Made by a program: the position numbers and the translations under genes. A stretch of DNA of 64,000 bases from positions 1 through 64,000 of the forward strand of contig JAKSZP010013641.1 in assembly GCA_022478985.1 (NCBI GenBank), given 5' to 3'. This stretch comes from Massospora cicadina. Lineage: Eukaryota; Entomophthoromycota; Entomophthoromycetes; Entomophthorales; Entomophthoraceae. Shown one piece after another: positions 10,239 through 20,017 of this stretch (position 1 is the stretch's first letter; each line of letters opens with the position of its first letter). Below the pieces are notes generated by a model. It worked only from the letters and a program-made list of their open reading frames with translations. It was not told the DNA's origin and did not search any database.

Positions 10239-13200
10239 TCAAATAACATCAGCTTTTTGCGGTGGGGTGAGGGGCTTCAAGAACCCAACCTTAACCCAGT
10301 AACGCAGGTACTTCTCGAGGAAGTGGGCATCAACGGGTGGGCAAAGATCGATGCTTTTAGATCTTTGGCGGGTAGTTTGGGTCTCCATCACCGTCGAGGT
10401 GGGCGGGGTGTTTAATAAGGTCGTGAAGAAGCCGGTTAACGAGGCGATGGGATTGACATCCACATCCTGGTATTGGGGTCGATTTAGAGCTTCGAGGAAG
10501 GCGGCATTATCAACCGGTTGGCATCGGATCCCCAAATCCTTTAGGTGGTGGACGACCTCAGGCCACGAGGTCAGGTGGGGGTTCACGATATGGTTGATGG
10601 AATTTCGGGGTTTTAGGTGGTGAATATCCACCATCCCTTTCGCGGCGACGTCCACCGGGATCCACGCCACGCTGTTGGAAAACTCGGATGGGATCATTTC
10701 CATCACCTGGGCGGCTTTGACGAGGAGCGGGACGTGCTCCCGCGTGTTCCAAGCCCCAGTCTCGGTGTCCCCGGACATTTGGCCGATGCGGTGGATGCCG
10801 AGGGGGAATTTAAAATGGTCGGCCCACCGGTAGCACAGGTTCTCCGAGACGAGCTTGGATAGGTTGTACCCGTTGCAGAATGCGGCATTCTTCAGCTGGG
10901 GCAACAGCCTCACCTCTGCAATGGAGGAGGTGGTCGCAATCGGCATGGTGGCACCGATGGTGGATGTGAAGTGGAAGGTGGGGCGCCGGGGGCTGGTGGC
11001 GCAAAACTTGAGGAGGTGAACGGTACTTTCGACACAGTCGCGAAAGGCCTCCAACCCTTTAAGGAAATCCATGCGCCAGGCCACATGGTAGATGGCATCA
11101 ATTGCGTTGAACACTCGGGCGTAAGTTGCTTCGTCCAATCCGAGCTTCTCGTCGTCGGAAGTATAGGGAAGGGGGAAGATGCGCTCCCATTGCTCATCGG
11201 AGAGTTTTATACCGCGCTGCTGGAAGCCGGCCTCGATGCGCTCGCGAGACGCCTCCTTGTTGGGGGCGCGGGCCAGGGCAAATATGACGCCCGTGTCGGG
11301 CTTCTCAAGGAGAGCCTTGATGAGGAACGAACCCAGAGATCCGTTAGCGCCGGTGACCAAAAAGTTGGGATTGCCTTTAGAAATCTGATTTGCCTCGATG
11401 GCGGGAGGGAACACGGTATACTCCTCAAGGAATGCATCAACTTGTGATTGAAAGAACCCCAAATCCTTACGATTTGTTGCGCCTTTTAGAATGAAGCCGG
11501 CGAGGACGTTGACAGTTTCCAGCTCATAGATGGAATTGACGGTGAGGTTAGGGTTAGGGTACGCCGCGTTAAGCAAGTTACGGAACTTGACGGCCAGAAG
11601 TGAATCCATGCCCTGGGAAAAGAAGCTTGCGGTATCATCCAGCGTCTTTTTCGTCACCTTTGAGAAGGCCTCCTTGATGTAGCTAGAAATGGCATCGAAG
11701 TTCATCTCGCGCATCCCGCCTGAACTCTCCAACGAATCGAACTTTAGATAAAGCTCGTCCATCTCCACTCTAAACATCTTCTCCGCTAGGTTCCTGGAAA
11801 TGTTCCCCTTGGCGGTTACGGGAAGCAATTTGGTTGGCTCAAAGGGTAGAATGTAAACCATGGCGGGATCAATTCTCGAATGGGAAGGAGCCGCTTCGTT
11901 CGCCTCGTCCACTTGGCGATTGACGATGGTAACGATATCGTTGACGGGAAGCGTGGCGGCTGATTTCGCCAGCTGCACAAAGAGGCAGCAGTTGAGGCGG
12001 TTTGAGCCCAGAATGACACACTTGTCAATGATGGGGGAGATGAGCAGTTGGTTCTCCATCGGAATGGGGTTCGTCTTTTCGCCAGTTACATGGACAATCG
12101 TGTCATCCACGCGCCCCAGAACTTCAAAATCCAACGTTCCCGCACCCTCATCATAATGCACCACTCTGATGCGGTCCTCCACAAGGTAACCCTCGCCTGG
12201 GGGGCTGACTCCCGTTGCCAAGTTGGGATCGTCATCATGGATCAACAGTTGGGCGGTGTCACCCTCCCACCCGACAAGATCGAAGTGGACACCTCGCTTC
12301 AACGACATGACGCGGCACCCGGAGTTCACCTTGTTGGTACGGGAAGCCGCCAAAATCCCCACCTCGGTCGTCCCGTACCCGTTCACCAAGGTGATATTCT
12401 TTGATTCGTACAGCTTGTCGATAGCGGGCGGGAGAGCTGCTCCGCCAAACAAGATCATGTCAACGTTTGAAAATTGCGCCCACCGATCCTCATCCTCCTG
12501 GCAATACTCCGCCATCTGCTTGAGCTGGAACGGGAGGCATGTCATAAACACCGCTTCGGTGTCGTTGGCGTCGGCAAGGATGTGGCGGGGGTGGACATCG
12601 TTCCTCGGGGGAAGGCGGTGGTGGCTCCATTAAAGAAGGAGTGGAGGAAGTTCAAAAGCCCAAATACATGAAACATCGGCGGGAGGAGGAGATGGGTCCC
12701 AAAATGCGCCAAAATGTTATCCTGGCGCAACCGCTCGATTGCAGTCAACAAATACCGATGGCTGAGGCGGATGAGCTTGGGATAGGAAGTGGATCCCGAG
12801 GAGTGCATGATAAGGCAGATATGCTCTTGAACCACCTTGTGACGTGACAAGTCGTAAAATGGTTGGAGGGTTGGTAAGTTGGATTTTATCAATTGAGGCT
12901 CTAAAACAATATTTCTAACCAGCTTCAAACCGGGGATCTTCTCGTAGCAGCGGACGGCCGCCGCCTTGCACCCCTCCTCGTAGACAAGCACTTTGGCCCC
13001 CGATTCCATGAGCAGATGGACGAGAATGTCGATTGAGTTCCGTGGAGAGAGGATGACGGGGGTCACATTCAACGCCATCAGGGCCAACAGGTTAAGCCCA
13101 TAATCCTTATTGTGGTTGGAAAGGTACCCCACAGCAACCAAGTTCTCTTCGTTGGGTTGTGCGTACCCATCCAACGCGGTGCAGTAAACCTGTGCCGCAG

Positions 13201-13390
13201 CATACGCCATATTGCGGAACTCGTTATACGTGACGGACTTGTACACGTCACCATCCCCATACTTGACGCACGTTAAATTCGCCAACGGCCCATCAGCCTG
13301 GGTATCCAAGATCTCGGCGATGCGATTAAATTTGGCGAGATGGCATAGGTTCTCCTTACGGACTTCAATCTCGGTTTTCAAGTGGGCCAT
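10239..13390 (-). CDS. NRPS-like adenylating reductase (A-T-R), frameshifted
   Basis: Two open frames form one protein of about 1,050 residues. The adenylation domain shows HSSGSTSYPK at residues 196-205 (ATP loop) and PPMFHVFG at 237-244. After the frame change (numbered from the Met at 12551) come NGYGTTE near 57-63, GRVDDT at 146-151 and KGNISRN with the catalytic Lys248. The carrier domain has GMDSLLA, with Ser317 for phosphopantetheine. The reductase domain has the NADPH motif TGANGSLG at 400-407 and YNLSK, with Y562 and K566. Such enzymes activate a carboxylic acid, tether it and release it reductively as an aldehyde or alcohol. The substrate is unknown. The start at 13390 has a good context (GCCATGG). 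The frames shift between about 12612 and 12585, next to C runs, by one missing base or two extra. Either a sequence error or an early lesion is possible. No introns are apparent. Confidence 0.85.
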
Positions 13391-13775
13391 GGCAATTTCA
13401 ATTGGGATGCTAAGCGCGGTGACAATCTTTTAAAATGGGGAACAAATAATCTAAGCTCTTCGTTCAACCCCGAGTCTAATCGCGCACCATCACGGGTTCG
13501 CATAACCCAGCTATTTCAACTCTTCGATCGTCACCTGCAACCCCCGGCTCACGGCTAAAATTATTAATTCTACCCGTCAGTCTATAACGAATCTTATTCG
13601 GTAACACTCCAAGGGCTTCAAATCAAAGGCGCCGGGAATCCATTGCTCAAACTCAACGGCAAGGGTCTCTAATCCAACCCAACTTGCATGATTGCAGATT
13701 TACATCGATTGGTGATATTTATAATTTCATTCGTTTATTTTCAAATTATAAAAGCTAGAGAAGTGGGGGGATTAA
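13391..13775 (-). promoter_or_regulatory. Upstream region of the NRPS-like gene
   Basis: These 385 bases lie between the start codon and the first retroposon scar. No coding or pathway-specific operator is recognisable. The part nearest the gene is CpG-containing, like the gene itself. Beyond about 13690 the composition drops to the AT-rich background. The promoter is inferred by position only. Confidence 0.3.
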
Positions 13776-13791
13776 GGGATAATATAACACT

Positions 13792-13818
13792 ACCATCTAG
13801 TACTAAAAAAAAAAAAAA
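13792..13818 (+). mobile_element. 27-nt retroposon tail with 16-bp target duplication
   Basis: ACCATCTAGTACT followed by a run of 14 A is flanked by exact copies of GGGATAATATAACACT at 13776-13791 and 13819-13834. A poly(A) end plus a long direct duplication is the mark of target-primed insertion by a LINE-type machinery, here truncated almost to the tail. The same 3' end occurs at 18039-18065. Confidence 0.75.
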
Positions 13819-13881
13819 GGGATAATATAACACTTACTGATTCAGGTTCCAATAAATTAAAACTTAACTTTAAAATCTGGG

Positions 13882-14153
13882 GGAGGATACCCCAGTGGTA
13901 GAGTATGACCCTCTGCCCCTGCCTCCCCGAGTTCGATCCCGGTAGTGAACTTTGGGTAGGGGACGATTATGACTGTGTTGACGTTGCGCACCAATGCCCC
14001 GACCCGAGATAGCGAATGGCGAAGGCGATCCATGGAGTTCCTGGCCTATCATACGCCGCGCATGGAGGTTTTCCGGGTTTTATCCTCCTTTCCCATTTTC
14101 TTCACTTCCCTCATCGGTGCGGCGTCCCCAGGTCGGCCCACCTCGAATAAAAT
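13882..14153 (+). mobile_element. tRNA-derived SINE, family 1
   Basis: The body is flanked by perfect 18-bp duplications TTAACTTTAAAATCTGGG at 13864-13881 and 14154-14171. Its head resembles a tRNA: an A-box-like CCCCAGTGGTAGAG near 13892 and a B-box-like GAGTTCGATCCC near 13930, the internal RNA polymerase III promoter. The body ends in an A-rich GAATAAAA. A second copy lies at 53640-53933 on the other strand, sharing CCTATCATACGCCGC and the promoter head. SINEs are non-coding and move using LINE enzymes. Confidence 0.8.
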
Positions 14154-14171
14154 TTAACTTTAAAATCTGGG

Positions 14172-14829
14172 TCCTTAGATTCCCAACCATTTCGCAAAAG
14201 TTAGCTTAGAAGACCCATTTTGACTAAAAATCTAAACCCCTCAATTTATTTCGCCGTTTAAATTTGGGTGGCTAGGTGATGAACCACTCTGGGCTAAGGA
14301 AGCTGATTAAAGTCGGCGTTTAAAATGCAAAATAACCGATCGGCAAAATCTTTAATCCGACAACAAGTTTAATCGAATAGTCGGTTTAGATTCGATTGGA
14401 TTCCGCTTAGATTTAAGCTTTCTAACGAATGATAAAGATGACCGAAACTTAAGGTTGACCCAATCAAATGGAACCCCCTGGGATTCAGCTAAGTATCCAG
14501 CTAACCCATAATCTTTACAGCCAGCCGGCTTGGATGATCAACTGATAGAAATTTCCGATACCCAATTAAAAAGATCCTTCATAAATGAACGCTCCTCAAA
14601 AATTCCCACGTGATATACTCTGATGATGTTAGAAACTCTTGATCTATCGAAAGTTGCCTTAATCAATTACTCGCAATGATTATTAAAGGGGCTAAAGTTT
14701 GGACTATCTGTAGTTGAAGCCTTGTAAGCACAAAGAGCTTAAAAAACGAACGTTGGGGAGGATCGGATACCTCTATTAAAACCTTGGAGGTTTTAAACTA
14801 GTTTTTAAGTCCAGAATCTCATAGAGTAT
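14172..14829. other. Non-coding spacer
   Basis: No open frame, RNA gene or repeat pair is recognisable. Composition is moderately AT-rich, with several copies of short words such as TCGATT and AATCGA, but nothing structured enough to call. Confidence 0.35.
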
Positions 14830-15172
14830 TAAAAAAATGGAAAAGGAACCAAATTTTAAAAGCACACTAAAATATAAAATAAATGATAAAAAATGTACTA
14901 AAAATCATGAAATAATTGATAAAAAAATACGCTAAAAAGTATGAAATAATTGATAAAAAGTATGAAGGTTCAATAAAAACCCTATCGAAGTCAGCTCCAT
15001 ATTTCACTGACTAATTATCAATTATTCATACTTTTTAGTACGTTTTTTATCAACAAATTTATACTTCTTAGCATATTTTTTATCAGTTATTTCATACTTT
15101 TTAGTACACTTTTTATCAAATATTTCAAACTTTTTAGTGCATTTTTAAAGTCCGTTCTATTTTCCCAAAACT
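14830..15172. repeat. Large inverted repeat built of ~35-bp subrepeats
   Basis: The left arm (about 14830-14966) repeats units such as AAAAAGTATGAAATAATTGA followed by TAAAAA. The right arm (about 15013-15172) is the reverse complement (TCATACTTTTTAGTAC, TTTTTATCAA). The match extends from a GGAAAA-like outer end to the centre. The arms enclose about 45 bases of unrelated sequence. A third, isolated copy in right-arm orientation occurs at about 22395-22545. It may be a fold-back element or paired tandem arrays. Confidence 0.6.
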
Positions 15173-15179
15173 TTTCTAT

Positions 15180-15780
15180 GGCTGATTTGATATGTTTGAT
15201 CAGATAGGTTCAATGGTTCTACCAAGTTAATATAATTGATCAGATAGGTTCAAAGGGTTTACCAAGCACCAGGTGATTGGTTGAAAGTATGTGTTCAATT
15301 GGGTTTGGCAAGTGGTTAGTGGGTTTCAGTAGTTTTTAATCAATTTTATAGGTCAATTACTCTTTAGGCTTATCAGTGGACATCTACCAATAAAAATCTA
15401 AAATAATTTTTGAATCTTATGGCAAGAAATAAACAAAATTAATATTGTAGCAAAGCACAGGCAATGATGCTAGCTGATAAAATACAACAAAAGGTAAAGA
15501 GGGCAACTTGTCTTCTCAACTGCTAATTAAGTTATAAGGGTATTTAGTTATAGGTATGCTTAAATATTTTTCTTTTTATATCAAATCTAAATTAACTCAG
15601 AGTTAGATTTAGTAAAAGTGTATATTCTAAATTTGGGGTTTTTTATTCTTGATTAAATGATCTGGTGATTAAAGTCGATTTACATTTTGACATGATATAT
15701 GTCCTATGGCTAGAGAGTATGTTCAAGTATGAGATCAGAGTTTGATGAGCTTAAATGATTATGGGCGTGGTTTGTTTAGG
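15180..15780. other. AT-rich spacer with a short duplication
   Basis: TTGATCAGATAGGTTCAA followed by GGTT/GGGTTTACCAAG occurs twice within about 80 bases near 15195-15265. Otherwise nothing coding or repetitive is seen. Confidence 0.35.
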
Positions 15781-17060
15781 CATAGGTTGACCAATAAAAT
15801 CAACTAGATCTAAAATAAATTATTGTAGACTAGCCGATTTACCCGTGCTTCGCTACGGTGTCTATAAAATTAAAGATTTTCAATTTATTAATTTAGATTT
15901 TATATTATAGATAAACAAAACCACTCAGCCAAATCTAATTGCTCAATCGAATCAACCAAAAACCACCAACCACTTAGGCAAACCTAACTGAAATTATCAA
16001 AACAACCAATAACTAATCACCCCACAAAGCTAAACTGTATCCTATCGATTCGAACAAGAGCCATTAACCACTTGGCCAAACAAAAAAACCTATCGAATCA
16101 ATCAAATAACACCAACCTGCTACCCGAAACATCTCTTTATACTTAAAATCATTGAGCATGTGACATACCTTCCAAACTACTAAATCAACTTCTACTTAAC
16201 TTGCCAAAAGTATTTTATTAATTAGATGAACCAAATTAGGCAGGTTTTTAAAATTTATAAACCTAACATCCAGATACCCTTGCTTCGCTACAGTATTTAA
16301 AGTTTATCAGATGATAAGCTCACATTGTAGCCTATAGGCTGTGCCAGCACTACTATTGAGCCACTCAGACTAACAGCTCCACTGTTGCTCTCGTGGCTGG
16401 TGAGTTGATTATCCTAACTACTTAATATACTAAACTCTAATACTGATTTTTTTGAGTTTCAGATGAGCAATTAGTTATTTATTAGATAATATTCGCCAAT
16501 TCTCACCCACTCACCCAAATAGATTGAACCTATCATACTCGATAGTTTCAGATTCGATCTTATTTGCCAATTTTCACCCAATCACCCAAATAGACTAAAG
16601 TTATCAGACTCGAAGGTTTCAGATGTCAGTCAGTCAGTGAATACGTCAGTGAATATGTTTTATTAAGTAGATATTCGCCAACTCCACCCACGCACCCAAA
16701 TAGATTAAACTTATCTGACTCGATTAGCTTCAGGTGAGCAATTTGGTGAATTATTCAATGATATTTGTCAATCTTCACCCACTCGTCCAAATAGATTGAA
16801 CCCATCAGGCTCGATAATTTCAGATTCGATATGATTCGCCAATTCTCACCCACTCACCCAAATAGATTGACCCTATCAGACTTGAAGGTTTCAGATGTCA
16901 GTCAGTGAGTGGAGTGAGTGAATGTGTTTTATTAAGTAGATGGCAATTAGTAAATTTAGTATAGATTGACCAATTAAATCAACTAGACCTAAAATGAATT
17001 ATTGTAGATGGCAATCAGTAATTTTATTATAGATTGATTAATTAAATCAACCAAATAAAT
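15780..17060. repeat. Satellite-like AT-rich repeat region
   Basis: Two repeat types alternate. One is a unit around ATTGACCAATTAAATCAACT and AATTATTGTAGATGGCAATC, near 15785-15835 and 16935-17050. Its reverse complement forms a tandem array at 30190-30560. The other is an imperfect tandem at 16487-16935 (listed separately). The palindromic word CCGTGCTTCGCTACGG at 15843-15858 recurs in decayed form near 16277-16293. No coding is present. Confidence 0.5.
16487..16935. repeat. Imperfect tandem repeat, about five units of 70-110 bp
   Basis: Each unit carries ATTCGCCAATTCTCACCCAC, then CACCCAAATAGATT, then ATCAGACTCGA and TTTCAG. Units begin near 16490, 16560, 16670, 16765 and 16835, with variable ends such as GATGTCAGTCAGTGAGTG. 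Spacing varies, so the array grew with internal insertions or deletions. Confidence 0.6.
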
Positions 17061-17961
17061 AAAATGAGGTAATATAGATAGATATCTGAAAGTTAACCAT
17101 ATAATTGACTGATAAAAATAAACTGAATAATAAGAACTAAATAAGTAAAAACTGCCAATCTTATACCTGAAACATTGAAATAATCAAGTCACCTGAACAA
17201 TTATTAAATATTTCATAGAATATTTGTGTAATGTTTATCTGAGATCGTTAAATAGTCTAGGAGTAGATATTGAAATAAACATGTATTTATAATGATCTAT
17301 TTATAAAATGATTTCTTGAACCACCACAACTAAAATGCTACCTAATTTAATATAAATTAAATAAATTTGAATCTATCTACCAGCTACTTGCCTGCTATCA
17401 TACACAGTTTTAGTTAGGCTAATCCAACCACTACTTAAGTAATATACCCATCTCAGGTATTATTTTTTTAAAAGTTAAATGACAACACAATAATGGTATC
17501 CTATCATGACAGTAGATAAAATATTAAGAAATTTTCTAACAACCTTCATCCATAAGGCATATATCATGCATTTAAGTTTTTTACCATAAGGTAAAACTTG
17601 AATCATTTTTACTGTTTTACTGTATATCAATTAATTTAATTCAGAGATAGAGTTAGTTAAAGTCATATTGAAGTCTTTTAGGTTATTTATTTTTGATTAA
17701 ATAGTTTTGACCTAGGTAACAAAGATGCTCTCATTTTTATTTTGAAACTTTTTTATCCACTCACTGTAATTTCTGTCCATGTAAATTCTTGCAATTAATT
17801 TTTAACTACCTTCCAGACTAGCTAGAGCTTTAAAATTAGGTGCATGTATATATCTCTAATGACAATACAACAAAAAATTGAAAAAATTGTGAAAAATTGT
17901 GAAATTTGCAAGATAAGTCATTTTTTCTAGCTTTGCTTGGGTTTATAATTATTTATTTAAT
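17061..17961. other. AT-rich spacer
   Basis: I see no gene, RNA or repeat pair here, only AT-rich sequence up to the target duplication of element B. Confidence 0.4.
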
Positions 17962-17966
17962 GTTCT

Positions 17967-18844
17967 TGTGGGATCCGCAAATGGAGGCCACAAATAATTC
18001 CTCAGAGTGAGAAACTTACTTTTTAATAAAAGTATAAAATATTGGGACCATCTAGTACTAAAAAAAATAAAAGTATAAAGTAATGTTTATTTAAAGTTTT
18101 TATATTTTTTATTATTATAAGTGCAGAAAACCCAAGAAAGGCCCATTTGTTGATACTAGCTTTTCCTATTTAAACTAGTTCAATTTTTGAGACCATCAAT
18201 ATTTGAGGTAAAAGAATGCAAAGCTCAGTTGTCTAAATTAGGGAATATAGGTTTTTGGCCTATCAGATTGAAGATGAAAATTTTTGAGGCAAAACTGACC
18301 CGTGCAGTAATGATTGGATGAATTGTATCTAATCACCAGCGTGTAAAATCTTTTCACCTCAGCGGTGGTCAGACTTGACTGGTAATGATTGGGTAACTCA
18401 GTGATGGTTGGACTTAGATGGTAATAATTGGCTAATTGTTACCCTATCATCTTCGAGTAAAATCTTTGCACCTTGGTGGTGGTTAGATTCAGATGATGAT
18501 GATTGGTTAACCTGCACCCAATCATTGATGGGCAAAATCTTCTTGCCTTGTGGAGGTTCTGATCCACGTGACATTATACTCCTCAGATTCAACTGAGGAG
18601 TCAGAGTAATCCTATGGTTAGTATTTACTTTTTAAGCCAATTCTTATGGTAAATCATATTATTCCAGTTATTAGGATTCCACTGAGAATCCACTAAGGTC
18701 TTTTTGCTGTGGGTACTCCTATCATTAATATCCACAATATTATCTATAAATTGGGCAGGTGATGGGCCAATCATAATGGCAGATTCAGAAGCCCTAATAC
18801 TTCCAACATTCTTTTTCTGAAGTCAAGAAAGAGAATGTCCAATA
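17967..18844 (-). repeat. 3' LTR of element B
   Basis: It starts TGTGGGATCC on the + strand and aligns along its whole length with 21100-21938. It carries a 27-nt retroposon tail insertion (18039-18065) that the other LTR lacks. Its inner end reads GTCCAATA where the partner has GTCTGACA, so the canonical CA terminus has decayed. Confidence 0.85.
18039..18065 (+). mobile_element. 27-nt retroposon tail inside an LTR
   Basis: The insert reads ATATTGGGACCATCTAGTAC followed by TAAAAAA. It is flanked by exact 14-bp copies of AATAAAAGTATAAA (18025-18038 and 18066-18079). The sister LTR at 21100-21938 has a single copy and no insert, which gives a clean empty site. Its 3' end ACCATCTAGTACTAAAAAA is the same as the insert at 13792-13818, so both came from one retroposon family. 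Confidence 0.8.
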
Positions 18845-18884
18845 TCGCCCCCTCAAGAATATTGGAAGGGGTGTAGGGTCGAAG

Positions 18885-19269
18885 GTTGCAGCCATGTACC
18901 CAAATTTATGATAATTCTTGTAGCCAAAGACTTTATAGAATACTCATCTCCTCTCTTAGTATGATAATATATGGCCCATCCCAATTTGATCTAAGTTTGC
19001 CACTTTGGGGAGTGGTGCAATTGCGGTGATATAAAACCCTATTCAATACTTGGTAGGAAGGTAGAGGAGCTCAGAGCTCTTTGGCAGCTTGGCCTTTGTT
19101 AGTCACTGTTTTTGTTTGGCTAGACTTTCCAGCATATAATTTTTCATCCTCAGTGCGCAGAGGTTTAGACCAAAGTTCATGAGGGGTAGCATTCTTAGAA
19201 GATCGATTCTCTTGAGCCTTGGGACGGAAATTGGCTGCTTCCATGGGCTTAGCAATAGACTTTTCTTTT
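18885..19269 (-). pseudogene. Element B integrase C-terminal remnant
   Basis: Reading the minus strand from about 19090 gives APLPSYQVLNRVLYHRN and then WDGPYII. These are the Y-Q-x-x-x-x-V-L-Y block and the G-P-Y/F module found at the integrase end of element C (FQVSKLVLYCHNW and WEGPFVV). The reading is out of frame with the protease and contains stops. It directly joins the protease tail, so the deletion breakpoint lies at about 19200-19270. Confidence 0.6.
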
Positions 19270-19970
19270 CTAGGCTGTACTTTGGGAGCCTGAAATTTTT
19301 TTTGGCTTATTCACCACCTCATCTGCTGCAGAAATTGAAATACCATTACTAGCCTTCACAGAATCATGCAATTTCTTAATGTTACACCCAGAGGTGACAT
19401 AATGTAAGAGCATAGCGGGAGAGAGGTGTTCAACTAGGCAGGTGTCATCATTCTTGATGAATTCTTTGTTGGATAAGACTAATGGAACTTTGTAGTTCAT
19501 TAAAGTTAGGGACCCTTGTTTCATGTTGATGATGCCTTCATATCCAATCATAAACTGAGTACCTATAAGCATCTCATAGTTGTTATTTTCCAAAGCCACA
19601 GTGGGGGCAGATAGGATAAGCTTCCCAATACAAATGGGAAGCAACGAGTAAGCACCAAGTGCGCGGGTGTTGTTGGGTCCAGCGGTTCCAAAGTCTTGGT
19701 TGTACTCCAAGTCAGGTGCAAGTTGGATCTTTTTCATTGACTTGGAGGAGATGATGTTTACCGGAGAGCTGTATCTAAGATTGCCATCACCCAAACTTCT
19801 TGGATGACCACTTCAATCTTCATGAGTATTCCCCCAGAAGTGGGTGATAGCGCTAAAACCTCTTTAAGATGAAAAGATGAGGTTAATTTGCACGCAGTCT
19901 TGGAATAATTTTCCAGAATGGACTGCATGATATGGTCATTCTGGATAGGGCGAATTATGCAAGACAACAC
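19270..19970 (-). pseudogene. Element B aspartic protease, frameshifted at the active site
   Basis: The upstream frame (19970 to 19758) ends AILDTALR. The downstream frame (from 19794) continues SSPVNIISSKSM and then DFGTAG and LPICIGKLILSAPTVALE. Element C has the intact arrangement AILDTGSPVNVVSS. A single base missing in the Gly codon of D-T-G, near 19768-19771, splits the active site. The family cleaves Gag-Pol. About 170 residues follow the active site, longer than the core fold, with a Lys/Ser-rich tail. Confidence 0.75.
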
Positions 19971-20017
19971 CTCATTGGCGTCGCTGGTCTATTGATATTG
20001 ATTGGTTCCCCTAGGAC

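Noticed and set aside
10351..12633. Many overlapping open frames on both strands within 10.2-13.4 kb
   Set aside because: They are alternate-frame shadows of the GC-rich NRPS-like gene, whose own frame carries all recognised motifs.
10239..13390. NRPS-like gene as a retrocopy (apparently intronless, with 17-bp repeats on both sides)
   Set aside because: No poly(A) or A-rich tract occurs beside the left repeat at the gene's 3' side, and the repeats lie well outside the coding region.
13882..13950. A functional tRNA gene at the SINE head
   Set aside because: The A and B boxes are there, but no acceptor stem or clover-leaf could be paired, and the sequence is part of a TSD-flanked repeat with a second copy.
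14830..17060. CRISPR array or bacterial-type repeats
   Set aside because: Repeat units are diverged, irregularly spaced and AT-rich, with no constant repeat/spacer alternation. The setting is eukaryotic.
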